A DNA stretch of 64,000 nucleotides, from assembly GCF_014212135.1 (NCBI RefSeq), contig NZ_JACJVQ010000005.1:201702-265701 (forward strand), written 5' to 3'. This document shows, one piece after another, positions 43,873 through 51,944 of the stretch. The position numbers and the translations under genes are program-made. Position 1 is the stretch's first letter, and the number at the start of each line of letters is the position of its first letter. Under the pieces are notes generated by a model that was not told the origin of the DNA, searched no databases, and saw only the letters and a list, made by a program, of their open reading frames with translations. This DNA is from Cohnella thailandensis (GTDB lineage Bacteria > Bacillota > Bacilli > Paenibacillales > Paenibacillaceae).

Positions 43873-44460
43873 ACGGAACTCCAGCTGATTCAAGCAACGA
43901 TCGATGCAATACGCAACGGCCAGTCGGACGCCTATAGTTCGATAGTCCGCCACTATCAACGTCCCATTTACATCTATTGTTGCAGGCTGCTTGGGGACGA
44001 TACGGAAGCGGAGGATGCGGCGCAGGACATTTTTGTAAAGGCTTATCGGTCCATTGGCCGCTACGAGCCGACGGGAAGTTTCTCTTCCTGGTTGTACAGC
44101 ATCGCTTACCGGCATTGTCTGAACATCCTGAGAAGGCGCAAGCTGCAACGAAAGCTTCAGGGTCTGATCATGCGCGATGACCGAATGCCCGGTCCGGAGA
44201 CGTTGGTCGACGAACGAACGTTCAGCCCGCCCCTGGAGGATGCACTGCGGCGATTATCGGCCTTTGAACGCAGTTTGCTTGTATTGAGCGTTTTTGAAGA
44301 GAAGACGTACCCCGAGATCGCGGCCATTATCGGCAAGAACCCGGATGCGGTAAAAAAACGAATTGGAAGAGCGAAACGAAAGCTGCGCGCAATGTTAGAG
44401 GAAGATGGGGAGGTAGAAGCATGGAACAAGCAAGAGACTCTTTGGCAGACTCGAAGCTGA
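43873..44460 (+). CDS. ECF-type RNA polymerase sigma factor (start codon abnormal)
   Basis: The frame runs from after a TGA at 43864 to 44460. It encodes sigma region 2 (SDAYSSIVRHYQRPIYIYCCRLLGDD, AEDAAQDIFVKAYR) and region 4 (YPEIAAIIGKNPDAVKKRIGRAKRKL), ~195 residues, normal for the family. The site AGAGAGGTGA is well placed, but the codons after it are TAC then ACG, not ATG/GTG/TTG. Related proteins begin M-T-E-L-Q, which would put the Met at the TAC. Start options are ACG 43873, CTG 43885 or ATT 43888. The next ATG (44092) would remove region 2. Confidence 0.8.
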   Translation, partial: TELQLIQATIDAIRNGQSDAYSSIVRHYQRPIYIYCCRLLGDDTEAEDAAQDIFVKAYRSIGRYEPTGSFSSWLYSIAYRHCLNILRRRKLQRKLQGLIMRDDRMPGPETLVDERTFSPPLEDALRRLSAFERSLLVLSVFEEKTYPEIAAIIGKNPDAVKKRIGRAKRKLRAMLEEDGEVEAWNKQETLWQTRS

Positions 44461-45425
44461 GGATGGGCGGTCGAAAAGAAGAGCGGTTCCGCGAGATCGA
44501 CATCGTGGATGCGGTGATGGGAAGGGTGCGGAGACTGGACAATGGCCCGCGGAAAGCCAGGCGCCCTCGACGCCTGACGAAAACGGCGGTTCTTGCCGCG
44601 GCGGGGAGCCTCGTATTATTAGGTTCGGTAGCAGGCTACGCGGCGACGGAGTACGTCAAGCTTAAAGATTCCCAAGGCCGGGTGGTCATTGAGACGATCG
44701 AGGCGTCCAAATTCGAGTTGCCGAAGGATATTGGCCAGAGGATGAGCGAGTATCGCGACCGCGTGCATGCAGCTCTTAAGCAGGACGAGATGGCGGCGTA
44801 TTACATCAAGGATGACGAGGTCAACGCTTATGCCGCAATCGATCAGATCGATTTCGAATCGAAGCTGGAATACGACACGTACGGCGATTACGAGAGTCGG
44901 ATGCAGAGCGCGAAAGCGCCATACCTGCCCAAGCCGGATTCCCTGCCGAGGGGATACGAGTTCGAATTCGGCAAGCTGACGCCGAGACCTCCCCTGCGAG
45001 GAGACCCGGGCAACGAATTCGAACAGATAAGAGACCGGCTAAAGTCGGCTGCCGAAGCCGCGAAGAAAGGCGAAATCCTGTTCATGGAGACCGTCAAGTG
45101 GAAGTCGATCCTGAACTCCAAGCTCGTCTTCGCCAAGGGGAGCGCCAAGATTGAACTGCTTGCGACAACCGGAGCGGAGAACGGCACTCCCAAAGCAACG
45201 ATCTCGCAGCGAGAATCGGATCGATCGGAGTCGGTTCGTCTGAGCGATGCCCAGCAAGCCGTCTACGTGCGGGATGACGGCCTCGAAGCGACCAATACCA
45301 ATACGCTAGCATGGTACGACGAAGCATCCAACATTTACTACTCCATATATGCGGACAGCTCGGTTACCCGGGATGAGATGCTGCGAATCGGGAAAAGCAT
45401 CGTTCAAGCGGCGGGAGACCGGTAA
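44421..45425 (+). CDS. Membrane-anchored partner (probable anti-sigma factor)
   Basis: The 334-residue protein has an N-terminal cytoplasmic part of ~50 basic residues, one membrane helix (~51-74, TAVLAAAGSLVLLGSVAGYAA) and a large outside domain. It overlaps the sigma gene by 40 bp, a standard sigma/anti-sigma layout. The outer domain (YLPKPDSLPRGYEFEF, DGLEATNTNTLAWYDEASN) resembles DUF-type domains seen in Bacillales anti-sigma proteins. GGGGAGGT precedes the ATG. No ZAS zinc motif is present, so the anti-sigma role is inferred from context. Confidence 0.7.
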   Translation: MEQARDSLADSKLRMGGRKEERFREIDIVDAVMGRVRRLDNGPRKARRPRRLTKTAVLAAAGSLVLLGSVAGYAATEYVKLKDSQGRVVIETIEASKFELPKDIGQRMSEYRDRVHAALKQDEMAAYYIKDDEVNAYAAIDQIDFESKLEYDTYGDYESRMQSAKAPYLPKPDSLPRGYEFEFGKLTPRPPLRGDPGNEFEQIRDRLKSAAEAAKKGEILFMETVKWKSILNSKLVFAKGSAKIELLATTGAENGTPKATISQRESDRSESVRLSDAQQAVYVRDDGLEATNTNTLAWYDEASNIYYSIYADSSVTRDEMLRIGKSIVQAAGDR

Positions 45426-45486
45426 ACCGCGTCTCCAAGCTCCAACCTATAGGCTACAACTATGAAAACGATAGCTTTTATCTATT

Positions 45487-45515
45487 TTGCCTACGCTGCC
45501 CAAGTATGCTACAAC
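45487..45515 (+). promoter_or_regulatory. Promoter of leuB
   Basis: TTGCCT (45487-45492), 17 bp and TACAAC (45510-45515), with TATGC giving an extended -10. Confidence 0.5.
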
Positions 45516-45532
45516 TGATATAGTGCCATCAT

Positions 45533-45625
45533 TGGATATCAGATAGGATGAGCTAAGAGTCCTCTACTCCTCTCTGATACCGACGCAAAGCTTCAATGAC
45601 GTTCGGGAACGTCATTGGCGTTTTT
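45533..45625 (+). promoter_or_regulatory. Structured leader with terminator upstream of leuB
   Basis: A first hairpin pairs GGATATCAGATAGG with CCTCTCTGATACC. A second, CAATGACGTTC / GAACGTCATTG (45594-45617), is followed by GGCG and five T and acts as an intrinsic terminator 38 bp before the leuB start. It follows the promoter, so it could be an attenuator. No T-box motif and no leader peptide with a start codon is seen, although CTA-CTC-CTC occurs at 45564-45572. If the upstream promoter is not real, it is simply the terminator of the anti-sigma gene. Confidence 0.55.
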
Positions 45626-45663
45626 GCTTGGACAATCGAATCGATACGGGAGTGTGCATACGG

Positions 45664-46743
45664 ATGTCTGAAGTGAAGAAAATCGCCGTCATCGCCGGCG
45701 ACGGGATCGGACCTGAAGTCGTAGGGGAAGCCATTAAAGTGTTGAAAAAAACCGAAGAGCTGTTCGGCTACAAGTTCGAGCTCGAGCACGGCTTGTTCGG
45801 CGGGATCGCCATCGACGAGAAAGGAACTCCGCTTCCGAAAGAGACGCTGGACATCTGCAAGAAGGCGGATGCCGTGCTGCTTGGCGCGGTCGGCGGTCCG
45901 AAGTGGGACAACAATCCGAAGGAGCTGCGTCCGGAGACGGGCTTGCTCGGGATTCGCAAGGCGCTCGGCCTGTTCTCGAACATCCGTCCGGCCGTCGTGT
46001 TCGACTGCCTGAAGGACGCGTCCACGCTGAAGCCGGAAGTGCTGGAAGGCACCGACCTGATCGTCGTGCGCGAGCTGACGGGCGGCATCTACTTCGGCGA
46101 GAAGTTCCGCCGCGAAGGCGCTCAAGGCCAAGAAGCGGTCGATACCTGCGTCTACAACGTAACCGAAGTCGAGCGCATCGTGCGCCAAGCGTTCGAGATC
46201 GCCGGCACGCGCAGCAAGCGCCTGGCGTCCGTCGACAAGGCTAACGTGCTCGAGACGTCCCGCCTGTGGCGCGAGACGGTCAACCGCATCGCTCCGGAAT
46301 ACCCGGACATCGAGCTGGAGCACGTGCTCGTCGACAATTGTGCGATGCAGCTGCTGCGCCGTCCTTCGAGCTTCGACGTCATCGTGACGGAGAACATGTT
46401 CGGCGACATCCTGAGCGACGAAGCCGCCATGCTGACCGGATCGATCGGCATGCTCTCGTCCGCCTCCCTCGGCGAAGGCAGCTTCGGCCTGTATGAGCCG
46501 GTCCACGGCTCGGCGCCGGACATCGCGGGCCAAGGCATCGCGAACCCGATCGCGACGATCCTGTCGGTCGCGCTGATGTTCAAGCTGACGTTCGGCTACC
46601 AAGAAGCCGGAGACGTCATCGAGCGCGCGGTTAAGCAAGTACTGGACGCGGGCCACCGCACCGGCGATATCGCCGTCGACAAGAGCAAAGCGATCGGAAC
46701 GACGGCGATGGGCGACCTGATCGTCGCTGCAATGGCTCGCTAA
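45664..46743 (+). CDS. leuB: 3-isopropylmalate dehydrogenase
   Basis: The enzyme oxidises and decarboxylates 3-isopropylmalate with NAD+. The 359-residue protein has [10 protein letters not shown] at the N-terminus, the [10 protein letters not shown] block and the metal-binding [19 protein letters not shown] (typed in part). [13 protein letters not shown] near the C-terminus gives NAD specificity. ATG 45664 has GGGAGTG 11 bp upstream; GTG 45652 is possible. It stands apart from leuA, split off by the sigma/anti-sigma genes. leuC and leuD are not nearby. Confidence 0.95.
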   Translation: MSEVKKIAVIAGDGIGPEVVGEAIKVLKKTEELFGYKFELEHGLFGGIAIDEKGTPLPKETLDICKKADAVLLGAVGGPKWDNNPKELRPETGLLGIRKALGLFSNIRPAVVFDCLKDASTLKPEVLEGTDLIVVRELTGGIYFGEKFRREGAQGQEAVDTCVYNVTEVERIVRQAFEIAGTRSKRLASVDKANVLETSRLWRETVNRIAPEYPDIELEHVLVDNCAMQLLRRPSSFDVIVTENMFGDILSDEAAMLTGSIGMLSSASLGEGSFGLYEPVHGSAPDIAGQGIANPIATILSVALMFKLTFGYQEAGDVIERAVKQVLDAGHRTGDIAVDKSKAIGTTAMGDLIVAAMAR

Positions 46744-46802
46744 TCGACCGAAAGCTTATTCGGCTCCGGCGATCTTTGTCGGCATGACAGGAGGTTAGGA
46801 AG

Positions 46803-47351
46803 ATGGCAGAACGCATGGTTGGCCGTCCGGCCCCGGACTTCTCCCTCAAGACCGCTCTTGGCGACGGAAGCGGCTTCGGTCAAGCGGCTTTGTCCGATTA
46901 TAGAGGCAAGTGGCTCGTCCTCTTCTTCTATCCGCTCGACTTCACGTTCGTATGCCCGACGGAGATCGTCGCTTTGTCCGAAGCGGCGGCGCGGTTCCAG
47001 GAGCTTAACGCGGACATTCTGGGCGTCAGCGTCGACAGCGTCCATAGCCACAAGGCTTGGATCAACACGGCTAGAACCGATAATGGAGTAGGCAAGCTGA
47101 ACTTCCCGCTCGCGTCCGACATCACGAAGAATACGGCTCGGGATTACGGGGTTCTGATCGAAGAAGAAGGAGTCGCCCTTCGCGGCCTCTTTATCGTCGA
47201 TCCGGAAGGCGAGATCAAGTACCAGGTCGTCAACCATAACGACGTGGGCCGAAGCGTCGAGGAGACTTTTCGAGTGCTTCAGGCGCTGCAGTCCGGAGGG
47301 TTATGTCCGATCAACTGGAAGCCCGGCGACAAGAATCTCGCATCCAAGTAG
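46803..47351 (+). CDS. 2-Cys peroxiredoxin (AhpC/Prx type)
   Basis: The 182-residue protein reduces hydrogen peroxide and organic peroxides. The peroxidatic C51 lies in DFTFVCPTEI and the resolving C168 in GGLCPINWKPG, so it is a typical 2-Cys enzyme. The electron donor could be AhpF or a thioredoxin; no ahpF is adjacent. GGAGGTTAGGAAG precedes the ATG. It is a single-gene unit with its own terminator. Confidence 0.92.
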   Translation: MAERMVGRPAPDFSLKTALGDGSGFGQAALSDYRGKWLVLFFYPLDFTFVCPTEIVALSEAAARFQELNADILGVSVDSVHSHKAWINTARTDNGVGKLNFPLASDITKNTARDYGVLIEEEGVALRGLFIVDPEGEIKYQVVNHNDVGRSVEETFRVLQALQSGGLCPINWKPGDKNLASK

Positions 47352-47378
47352 CTCTCTGCTATCCAATACTTAACAATA

Positions 47379-47411
47379 GACGCATGTATCCGCATGCGTC
47401 TTTGCTTTTTT
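47379..47411 (+). terminator. Intrinsic terminator of the peroxiredoxin gene
   Basis: GACGCATG pairs with CATGCGTC, followed by TTTGCTTTTTT. Confidence 0.85.
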
Positions 47412-47539
47412 CGCCATAATGCGTCAAAATCAGTAGCATAGGGTAATGGGTAATGCGGCAGGAATTCGGAAGGATAGAAGAGAATATAGTGAATAACGCA
47501 TTGCAGGTTGCGTAACGGCCGGTTCGAGGAGGGAAGACG

Positions 47540-47965
47540 ATGAGTTTCTGCTGCGGAGCAAGCATGATCGGAACCAAAGGGACTTTAAAGCATTATCGGA
47601 CGCGAATCCATAATGTGCCCATTCTGTTCTGTCCCGTGTGCCACCGGGTGGAGGTCCATTATCTGGTGGAGAACGAATACGAGATTCTGGCGGAATACGC
47701 GCATGGAGACGGCGCTTCCGAAGTCGACTTCCACGACTACGTTGACGAATCGGACAAAGAGCTTCATGAGAACTGCGTAAACAATGAGGACGAGGATCCC
47801 ATGCAGGTTGTCCAAAGTCAGATCGATATGGCTCTTGATCTGCTGTCCTTCTCCAAACAATTGAAGGATACGGAATGGGAACAGCAGTTGAAGCGAAGAC
47901 TCGGCGTGCTCGCTCAGCGCAAGCAAAAGCTGAAGTCGAAGCGGATGACGGGAGGCGCATTCTGA
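47540..47965 (+). CDS. Zinc-finger protein of unknown function
   Basis: The 141-residue protein has two Cys pairs, CC at residues 4-5 and CPVC at ~31-34, with the spacing of a YgiT/MqsA-type zinc finger. An acidic middle and a helical basic C-terminus (WEQQLKRRLGVLAQRKQKLKSKR, typed in part) follow. It lies ~200 bp before sigI in the same direction. GGAGGGAAGACG precedes the ATG. No toxin partner is adjacent, and the function is unknown. Confidence 0.65.
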   Translation: MSFCCGASMIGTKGTLKHYRTRIHNVPILFCPVCHRVEVHYLVENEYEILAEYAHGDGASEVDFHDYVDESDKELHENCVNNEDEDPMQVVQSQIDMALDLLSFSKQLKDTEWEQQLKRRLGVLAQRKQKLKSKRMTGGAF

Positions 47966-48116
47966 GCGGCGCCCTGCCCGACCTTTGCGGAATAAAGCCA
48001 TCTCCGCGCGAGATCCGATTGCCTGGCGATCTGACCGATCAAGCGATGCCCTAGCATCGTGCGTGTCCGGACGGCATGGGATGAAGATCGGCGCGGGGAT
48101 GTTTTTTTTTGTTTCC

Positions 48117-48146
48117 ACCCCCCAATCCATGGAAGTCGTCTACGAA
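48117..48146 (+). promoter_or_regulatory. Candidate sigma-I autoregulatory promoter
   Basis: ACCCCCCAAT at the -35 and CGAA at the -10 (48143-48146), ~17 bp apart, resemble the known sigma-I promoter elements (ACCCCC and CGAA). They lie 24 bp before the sigI start. Confidence 0.5.
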
Positions 48147-48169
48147 TGTTATGAACGTGGGGTGAGCGC

Positions 48170-48976
48170 TTGCTTCTCGTATTGTGGAGAAAATGGACAG
48201 GACGCGGCAGTGCGGCAGCCGTGCCTGAACCGGAGGCATTGAATCCGGAGGAAACGGTCGAAGCGATCCAGCAAGGCCGTGAAGAGCTGCGCAACGACCT
48301 AATTAAACAGTATCGACCCTTCATCGTAACGACGGCGAGCCGCTTCAGCAAGCGGTACATCGATCCGGATCGGGACGATGAGTTCAGCGTGGCCTTATTA
48401 GCCTTTGACGAGGCGATCACGCGATATTCGAACGAGGGCGGGAGCCGCTTCATCGGCTTCGCCGCGCAAGTCATGAACAGGCGTCTGATCGATTACGCGC
48501 GCAAGGAGCAGCGGCATCTCACGGCGGTTCCCTACAGCTCTCTCCAGGGGGAATCGGACGAGGAAGGCTCCGTGCTGAGCAAGATCGAAGCCAAGGAAGC
48601 GTTGACGGTTTATTCCAGGGAGCAAATTGCCCAGGACCGGCGGGATGAGATCCGTACGATTACGGAGGAGCTGTCGGAGTACGGGATTTCCTTCTTCGAG
48701 CTGACCGAGCAATCGCCGAAGCATCAAGACTCCAGGGAGTCCTTGCTGGAGATCGGGATCCGTCTGGCTAAGCGGGAATCCCTGCTTGCCTTGCTCAAGG
48801 ATAAGAAGAAACTTCCTTTGAAGGAGCTGGGCCAGCTGGAGAACGTATCGCGCAAGACGCTGGAGAGACATCGCAAGTATTTGATAACGGTAGCTTTGAT
48901 TGCGGCGGGGGCTTATCCCTTGCTCCAACAATACATAACGGGTGCGGACGCGGGCAGCGAGGAGGGTCGGCTATGA
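48170..48976 (+). CDS. sigI: RNA polymerase sigma factor SigI
   Basis: The 268-residue protein has a sigma region 2 (DDEFSVALLAFDEAITRYSNEGGSRFIGFA, typed in part) and the C-terminal SigI-specific helix-turn-helix (LPLKELGQLENVSRKTLERHRKYL). It lacks a normal region 3. Sigma-I factors control heat-shock, cell-wall or polysaccharide-degradation genes. The TTG at 48170 follows GGGGTGAG. It overlaps rsgI by 4 bp. Confidence 0.93.
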   Translation: MLLVLWRKWTGRGSAAAVPEPEALNPEETVEAIQQGREELRNDLIKQYRPFIVTTASRFSKRYIDPDRDDEFSVALLAFDEAITRYSNEGGSRFIGFAAQVMNRRLIDYARKEQRHLTAVPYSSLQGESDEEGSVLSKIEAKEALTVYSREQIAQDRRDEIRTITEELSEYGISFFELTEQSPKHQDSRESLLEIGIRLAKRESLLALLKDKKKLPLKELGQLENVSRKTLERHRKYLITVALIAAGAYPLLQQYITGADAGSEEGRL

Positions 48977-50370
48977 GCAAGGCAATAGTCATGTCGTTAA
49001 AGGGACGGCGAGCGGTTGTTCTAGCTCAGGGAGGCCGCTTCGTCATGGTGCCCCGCGAAAAGCACTACCAAATAGGAGACGAGATCGAATTCGAGGCCGA
49101 GGAAGTACGCTCTTTGCCCCGAACGGCATCCGGAAGGCGCGTTCGGTGGGCGGCGGGAGCCGGCGGCGCGGCCGTGCTATGCCTTCTGCTGTTCGGGGGC
49201 TTGTGGCTGAGGACGCCTCCGGTCGTCGCCTATGTGACGATGGACGTCAATCCGAGCGTGGAGCTCGGCGTCGACGGCAAGGACCGGGTGCGGCAGCTTC
49301 GAGCCGTGAACCCTGACGCGATCCCGATTATCGAAGGCATCGATTACAAGGGCGAGTCTCTCGAGAGCGTAACCGATCAGATCGTCGATAAGCTGGCTTC
49401 TTTGAAGCTGCTTGAAGGAGAGGACGCCGAGGTCGTCCTGACGACCGTTCCGGTCGGCAAGGTCGACGAGGAATGGGAGAGCGAAATCTCCGAGATGATT
49501 AAGCATTCCATTGAAGAAGCGGGAGCCTCTGCGGGAACCGCGGGAACGTCCGAGGGTACCGCAAAGGGAAATGGCGAAGGGGCGGAGACGGCCGAGACGA
49601 CGCCCGTCGTCACGACCGTATCGGTTCCCAAGGAGGTTCGAGAGCAAGCGAACGCGAAGGGAGTCTCCGCAGGGAAGATGGCCTTCTGGCTCAAGGCCGA
49701 AAGCCAAGGTCATCGCGTCCCCCTTCAGAAGCTTAAGAGCGAATCGTTGAATCAGATTTCTTCCTCCTGGGGCGGAGTAAGCTCGGTGCTGAAGGAGTCC
49801 GAAGACAAGGATAAGATCAAATCCGACGAAGAGTGGAGAGAACTGGTCTCCAAAGCTCAAGAGAAAGAGAAGAAACGCCAGGAAGCCCGGGAGAAAAAGC
49901 AGAATTCCGCGAAGGACGACAAGGGCAAGACGTCCAATAAGCCGAAGGCGGAACAGAAGCCCGGGACTGCGGCCGGCGGCAAGGAAAATAAACCTTCGAC
50001 CGCCCCCCCTGCGCCGTCTTCTTCCCCGAGCGCGGAGCAAGCTTCCGTCTCGAAGAATGGCGCTAAGGCCGAGAACGGCGACAACGCGCCGAAAGCCACG
50101 AACGGGACGAGCAATCGTCCCTCTTCCCCTAAGGATCCGGGCAAGAACAAGCCTTGGAACGGGAAGTCCGAGGGCAATCGCTGGGGAAGAGAGGATCAGG
50201 ATCAAGACGACAAGAAATCCTCGTATGACGACCAAAGCAGTTCGAAGAACGATCCGCGAGAGGAGAAGAACGAGCGGAACGAAGACAAGGACAAAAACAA
50301 GAACGGCCAACGGGATCGCGATGGCAACGATCGACAGGATAGCCGGGGGAATAACGGCGGCAACGACTAA
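48973..50370 (+). CDS. rsgI: Anti-sigma-I factor RsgI
   Basis: The 465-residue protein has the N-terminal RsgI domain (residues 1-50), which holds SigI at the membrane. One helix (~58-79) and the conserved outer domain with VTMDVNPSVELGVD follow. The Asn93-Pro94 bond matches the reported self-cleavage site of RsgI proteins. From ~residue 290 the sequence becomes a long low-complexity tail rich in Lys, Glu, Asp, Asn, Ser and Pro, with no carbohydrate-binding module. The sensed signal is therefore probably wall-related rather than a specific glycan, by inference. Confidence 0.9.
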   Translation: MSKAIVMSLKGRRAVVLAQGGRFVMVPREKHYQIGDEIEFEAEEVRSLPRTASGRRVRWAAGAGGAAVLCLLLFGGLWLRTPPVVAYVTMDVNPSVELGVDGKDRVRQLRAVNPDAIPIIEGIDYKGESLESVTDQIVDKLASLKLLEGEDAEVVLTTVPVGKVDEEWESEISEMIKHSIEEAGASAGTAGTSEGTAKGNGEGAETAETTPVVTTVSVPKEVREQANAKGVSAGKMAFWLKAESQGHRVPLQKLKSESLNQISSSWGGVSSVLKESEDKDKIKSDEEWRELVSKAQEKEKKRQEAREKKQNSAKDDKGKTSNKPKAEQKPGTAAGGKENKPSTAPPAPSSSPSAEQASVSKNGAKAENGDNAPKATNGTSNRPSSPKDPGKNKPWNGKSEGNRWGREDQDQDDKKSSYDDQSSSKNDPREEKNERNEDKDKNKNGQRDRDGNDRQDSRGNNGGND

Positions 50371-50426
50371 GAGCGGAGCCGCCTGCGCGCCGGGATAAGG
50401 GTTCCGACAGAATGCGGGACCTCTCT

Positions 50427-50471
50427 CGACAAGATCTCTCATTGACAGGGTGATCTTGTCGCGACTATGAT
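50427..50471 (+). promoter_or_regulatory. Promoter of the PAS kinase overlapped by a 10-bp palindrome
   Basis: TTGACA (50442-50447), 18 bp and TATGAT (50466-50471) form a good sigma-A promoter. CGACAAGATC (50427-50436) and GATCTTGTCG (50452-50461) flank the -35 as perfect inverted arms. Each arm contains TTGTCG, similar to the Spo0A box TTGTCGAA. No T run follows, so it is more likely an operator than a terminator. Confidence 0.55.
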
Positions 50472-50527
50472 AGATGTGAATTTTTGTATGATTGTCCTTC
50501 ATCTAACATCCCGGAAGGAGTCCTCAT

Positions 50528-51910
50528 ATGAAAAGGTGGGAGACTCGCTACTTCTCCGCGTTGGTTGTCTTCGTGATGAGCAACGAAGACTCGAGCGGCA
50601 GGAACTTGGCGGAGTTGCGAACTTGGCTGCAGGGCATCTCCACCGACGATATTCTGAAGTACCACGAGGAGAGCGTAAGAATGCTGCTTTCCAACGCCGA
50701 AGACGAAGACCGGATGTCCATCATGCACCGGTCTCTTTTGTTTCTAATGGAGGTGATCTCCGTGCTGAAGATGCCCGAGACGGCCGCGACGACCGAGGAC
50801 ATCGATCCGGAACGTCTGAAAGATGCCGTAATCGATTCCATTCCGATCGAGTACGAGCCGGCGAGCAAGTTCGAAACCGTTCTTCAGCATATGGATACGG
50901 GAGTGGCTCTGTTCGATTCCGACGGTTATCTTCGTTTCTTGAACGTACAGATGGCCCGGGTGCTTCAGACTCCCCGGCGCGCGCTTATCGGCCAATCGGT
51001 GCGTCAGCTGTTTTTCCATCCCGCTCTGCGCCGACCGATTCGGAAGATTTTCCTGCGGATGTACAAGGAGCTTGTCTATTATCACCGTTATCATGGCGAA
51101 TTCGAGGATTCGAACGGACGGATACTGCTGATCAGCATCTCCCGAATGGATGAGCTCGACGGGGACTATCTGGTCAGCATGAAGGACGTATCGGAATACA
51201 AACAGATCGAACAGACGGCTTTCCAGAATGATAAGCTGGCGATGCTCGGCAAGATCGCGGCGGCTATCGCGCATGAAATCAGGAATCCGCTTACTTCGAT
51301 CCGCGGCTTTATCCAGCTCTTGAAGCCCTATCTGGAATCGATCGGCAAGCAGGAATACGTTCGGATCATTCTCTCCGAGATCGATCGGGCGAACGATATC
51401 ATCTATGAATTTCTGAATTCCTCCAAGCCCTCGGCGCCGATGAAGCAGACGCTGACGGTGGCCGATCTCGTGAAGGAGACGATTCTGCTCACCGAGAGCG
51501 AAGCGCATATGAAGGGCTGCGAGTTCCAGACGGAGATCTACGACACCGATATCTCCGTCGCGATCGACGTGAAGCAGATCAAGCAGGTGCTCCTCAACAT
51601 GGTGAAGAACGCGATCGACGCCATCCAGGATACGGGGGACCAGCGCAAAGGGCTGATCGAGCTCTCCTCCCGCAAGGAAGGGCGATTCGCGCTTATCCGG
51701 ATCCGGGACAACGGCAAAGGGATGGATCGAGCTACGCTAAGCAGGCTTTTCGACCCGTTCTTTACGACCAAAGAAGAAGGAACCGGGCTGGGGTTATCCG
51801 TAAGCTATCGTATCATCCGCAACCATGGGGGAATGATAGAAGTTCAGAGTACGCCGGGAGAGGGTACCGAATTTTTGATTTATTTGCCTTTAGTGGAAGC
51901 GAGAGAGTAA
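50528..51910 (+). CDS. Soluble PAS-domain sensor histidine kinase (sporulation-kinase-like)
   Basis: The 460-residue protein has no membrane helix. A helical N-terminal region (~1-100) is followed by a PAS domain (~115-225, MDTGVALFDSDGYLRFLN). The H-box is AIAHEIRNPLTSIRG with phosphorylated His249, and the ATPase domain carries N (NMVKNAIDA), G1 (RDNGKGM), F (FDPFFTTKEEGTG) and G2 (GLGLSVS) boxes. No response regulator is adjacent. This resembles the orphan kinases that feed Spo0A in Bacillales. GGAAGGAG precedes the ATG. Confidence 0.88.
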   Translation: MKRWETRYFSALVVFVMSNEDSSGRNLAELRTWLQGISTDDILKYHEESVRMLLSNAEDEDRMSIMHRSLLFLMEVISVLKMPETAATTEDIDPERLKDAVIDSIPIEYEPASKFETVLQHMDTGVALFDSDGYLRFLNVQMARVLQTPRRALIGQSVRQLFFHPALRRPIRKIFLRMYKELVYYHRYHGEFEDSNGRILLISISRMDELDGDYLVSMKDVSEYKQIEQTAFQNDKLAMLGKIAAAIAHEIRNPLTSIRGFIQLLKPYLESIGKQEYVRIILSEIDRANDIIYEFLNSSKPSAPMKQTLTVADLVKETILLTESEAHMKGCEFQTEIYDTDISVAIDVKQIKQVLLNMVKNAIDAIQDTGDQRKGLIELSSRKEGRFALIRIRDNGKGMDRATLSRLFDPFFTTKEEGTGLGLSVSYRIIRNHGGMIEVQSTPGEGTEFLIYLPLVEARE

Positions 51911-51944
51911 GGATAACCGGTCGCGGTGCCCAGAAGGAGAGTGG

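Noticed and set aside
45541..45600. Leucine-rich leader peptide upstream of leuB
   Set aside because: The CTA-CTC-CTC frame has a TGA just upstream and no start codon.
50427..50461. Terminator after rsgI
   Set aside because: The 10-bp stem has no T run and overlaps a good promoter, so an operator is more likely.
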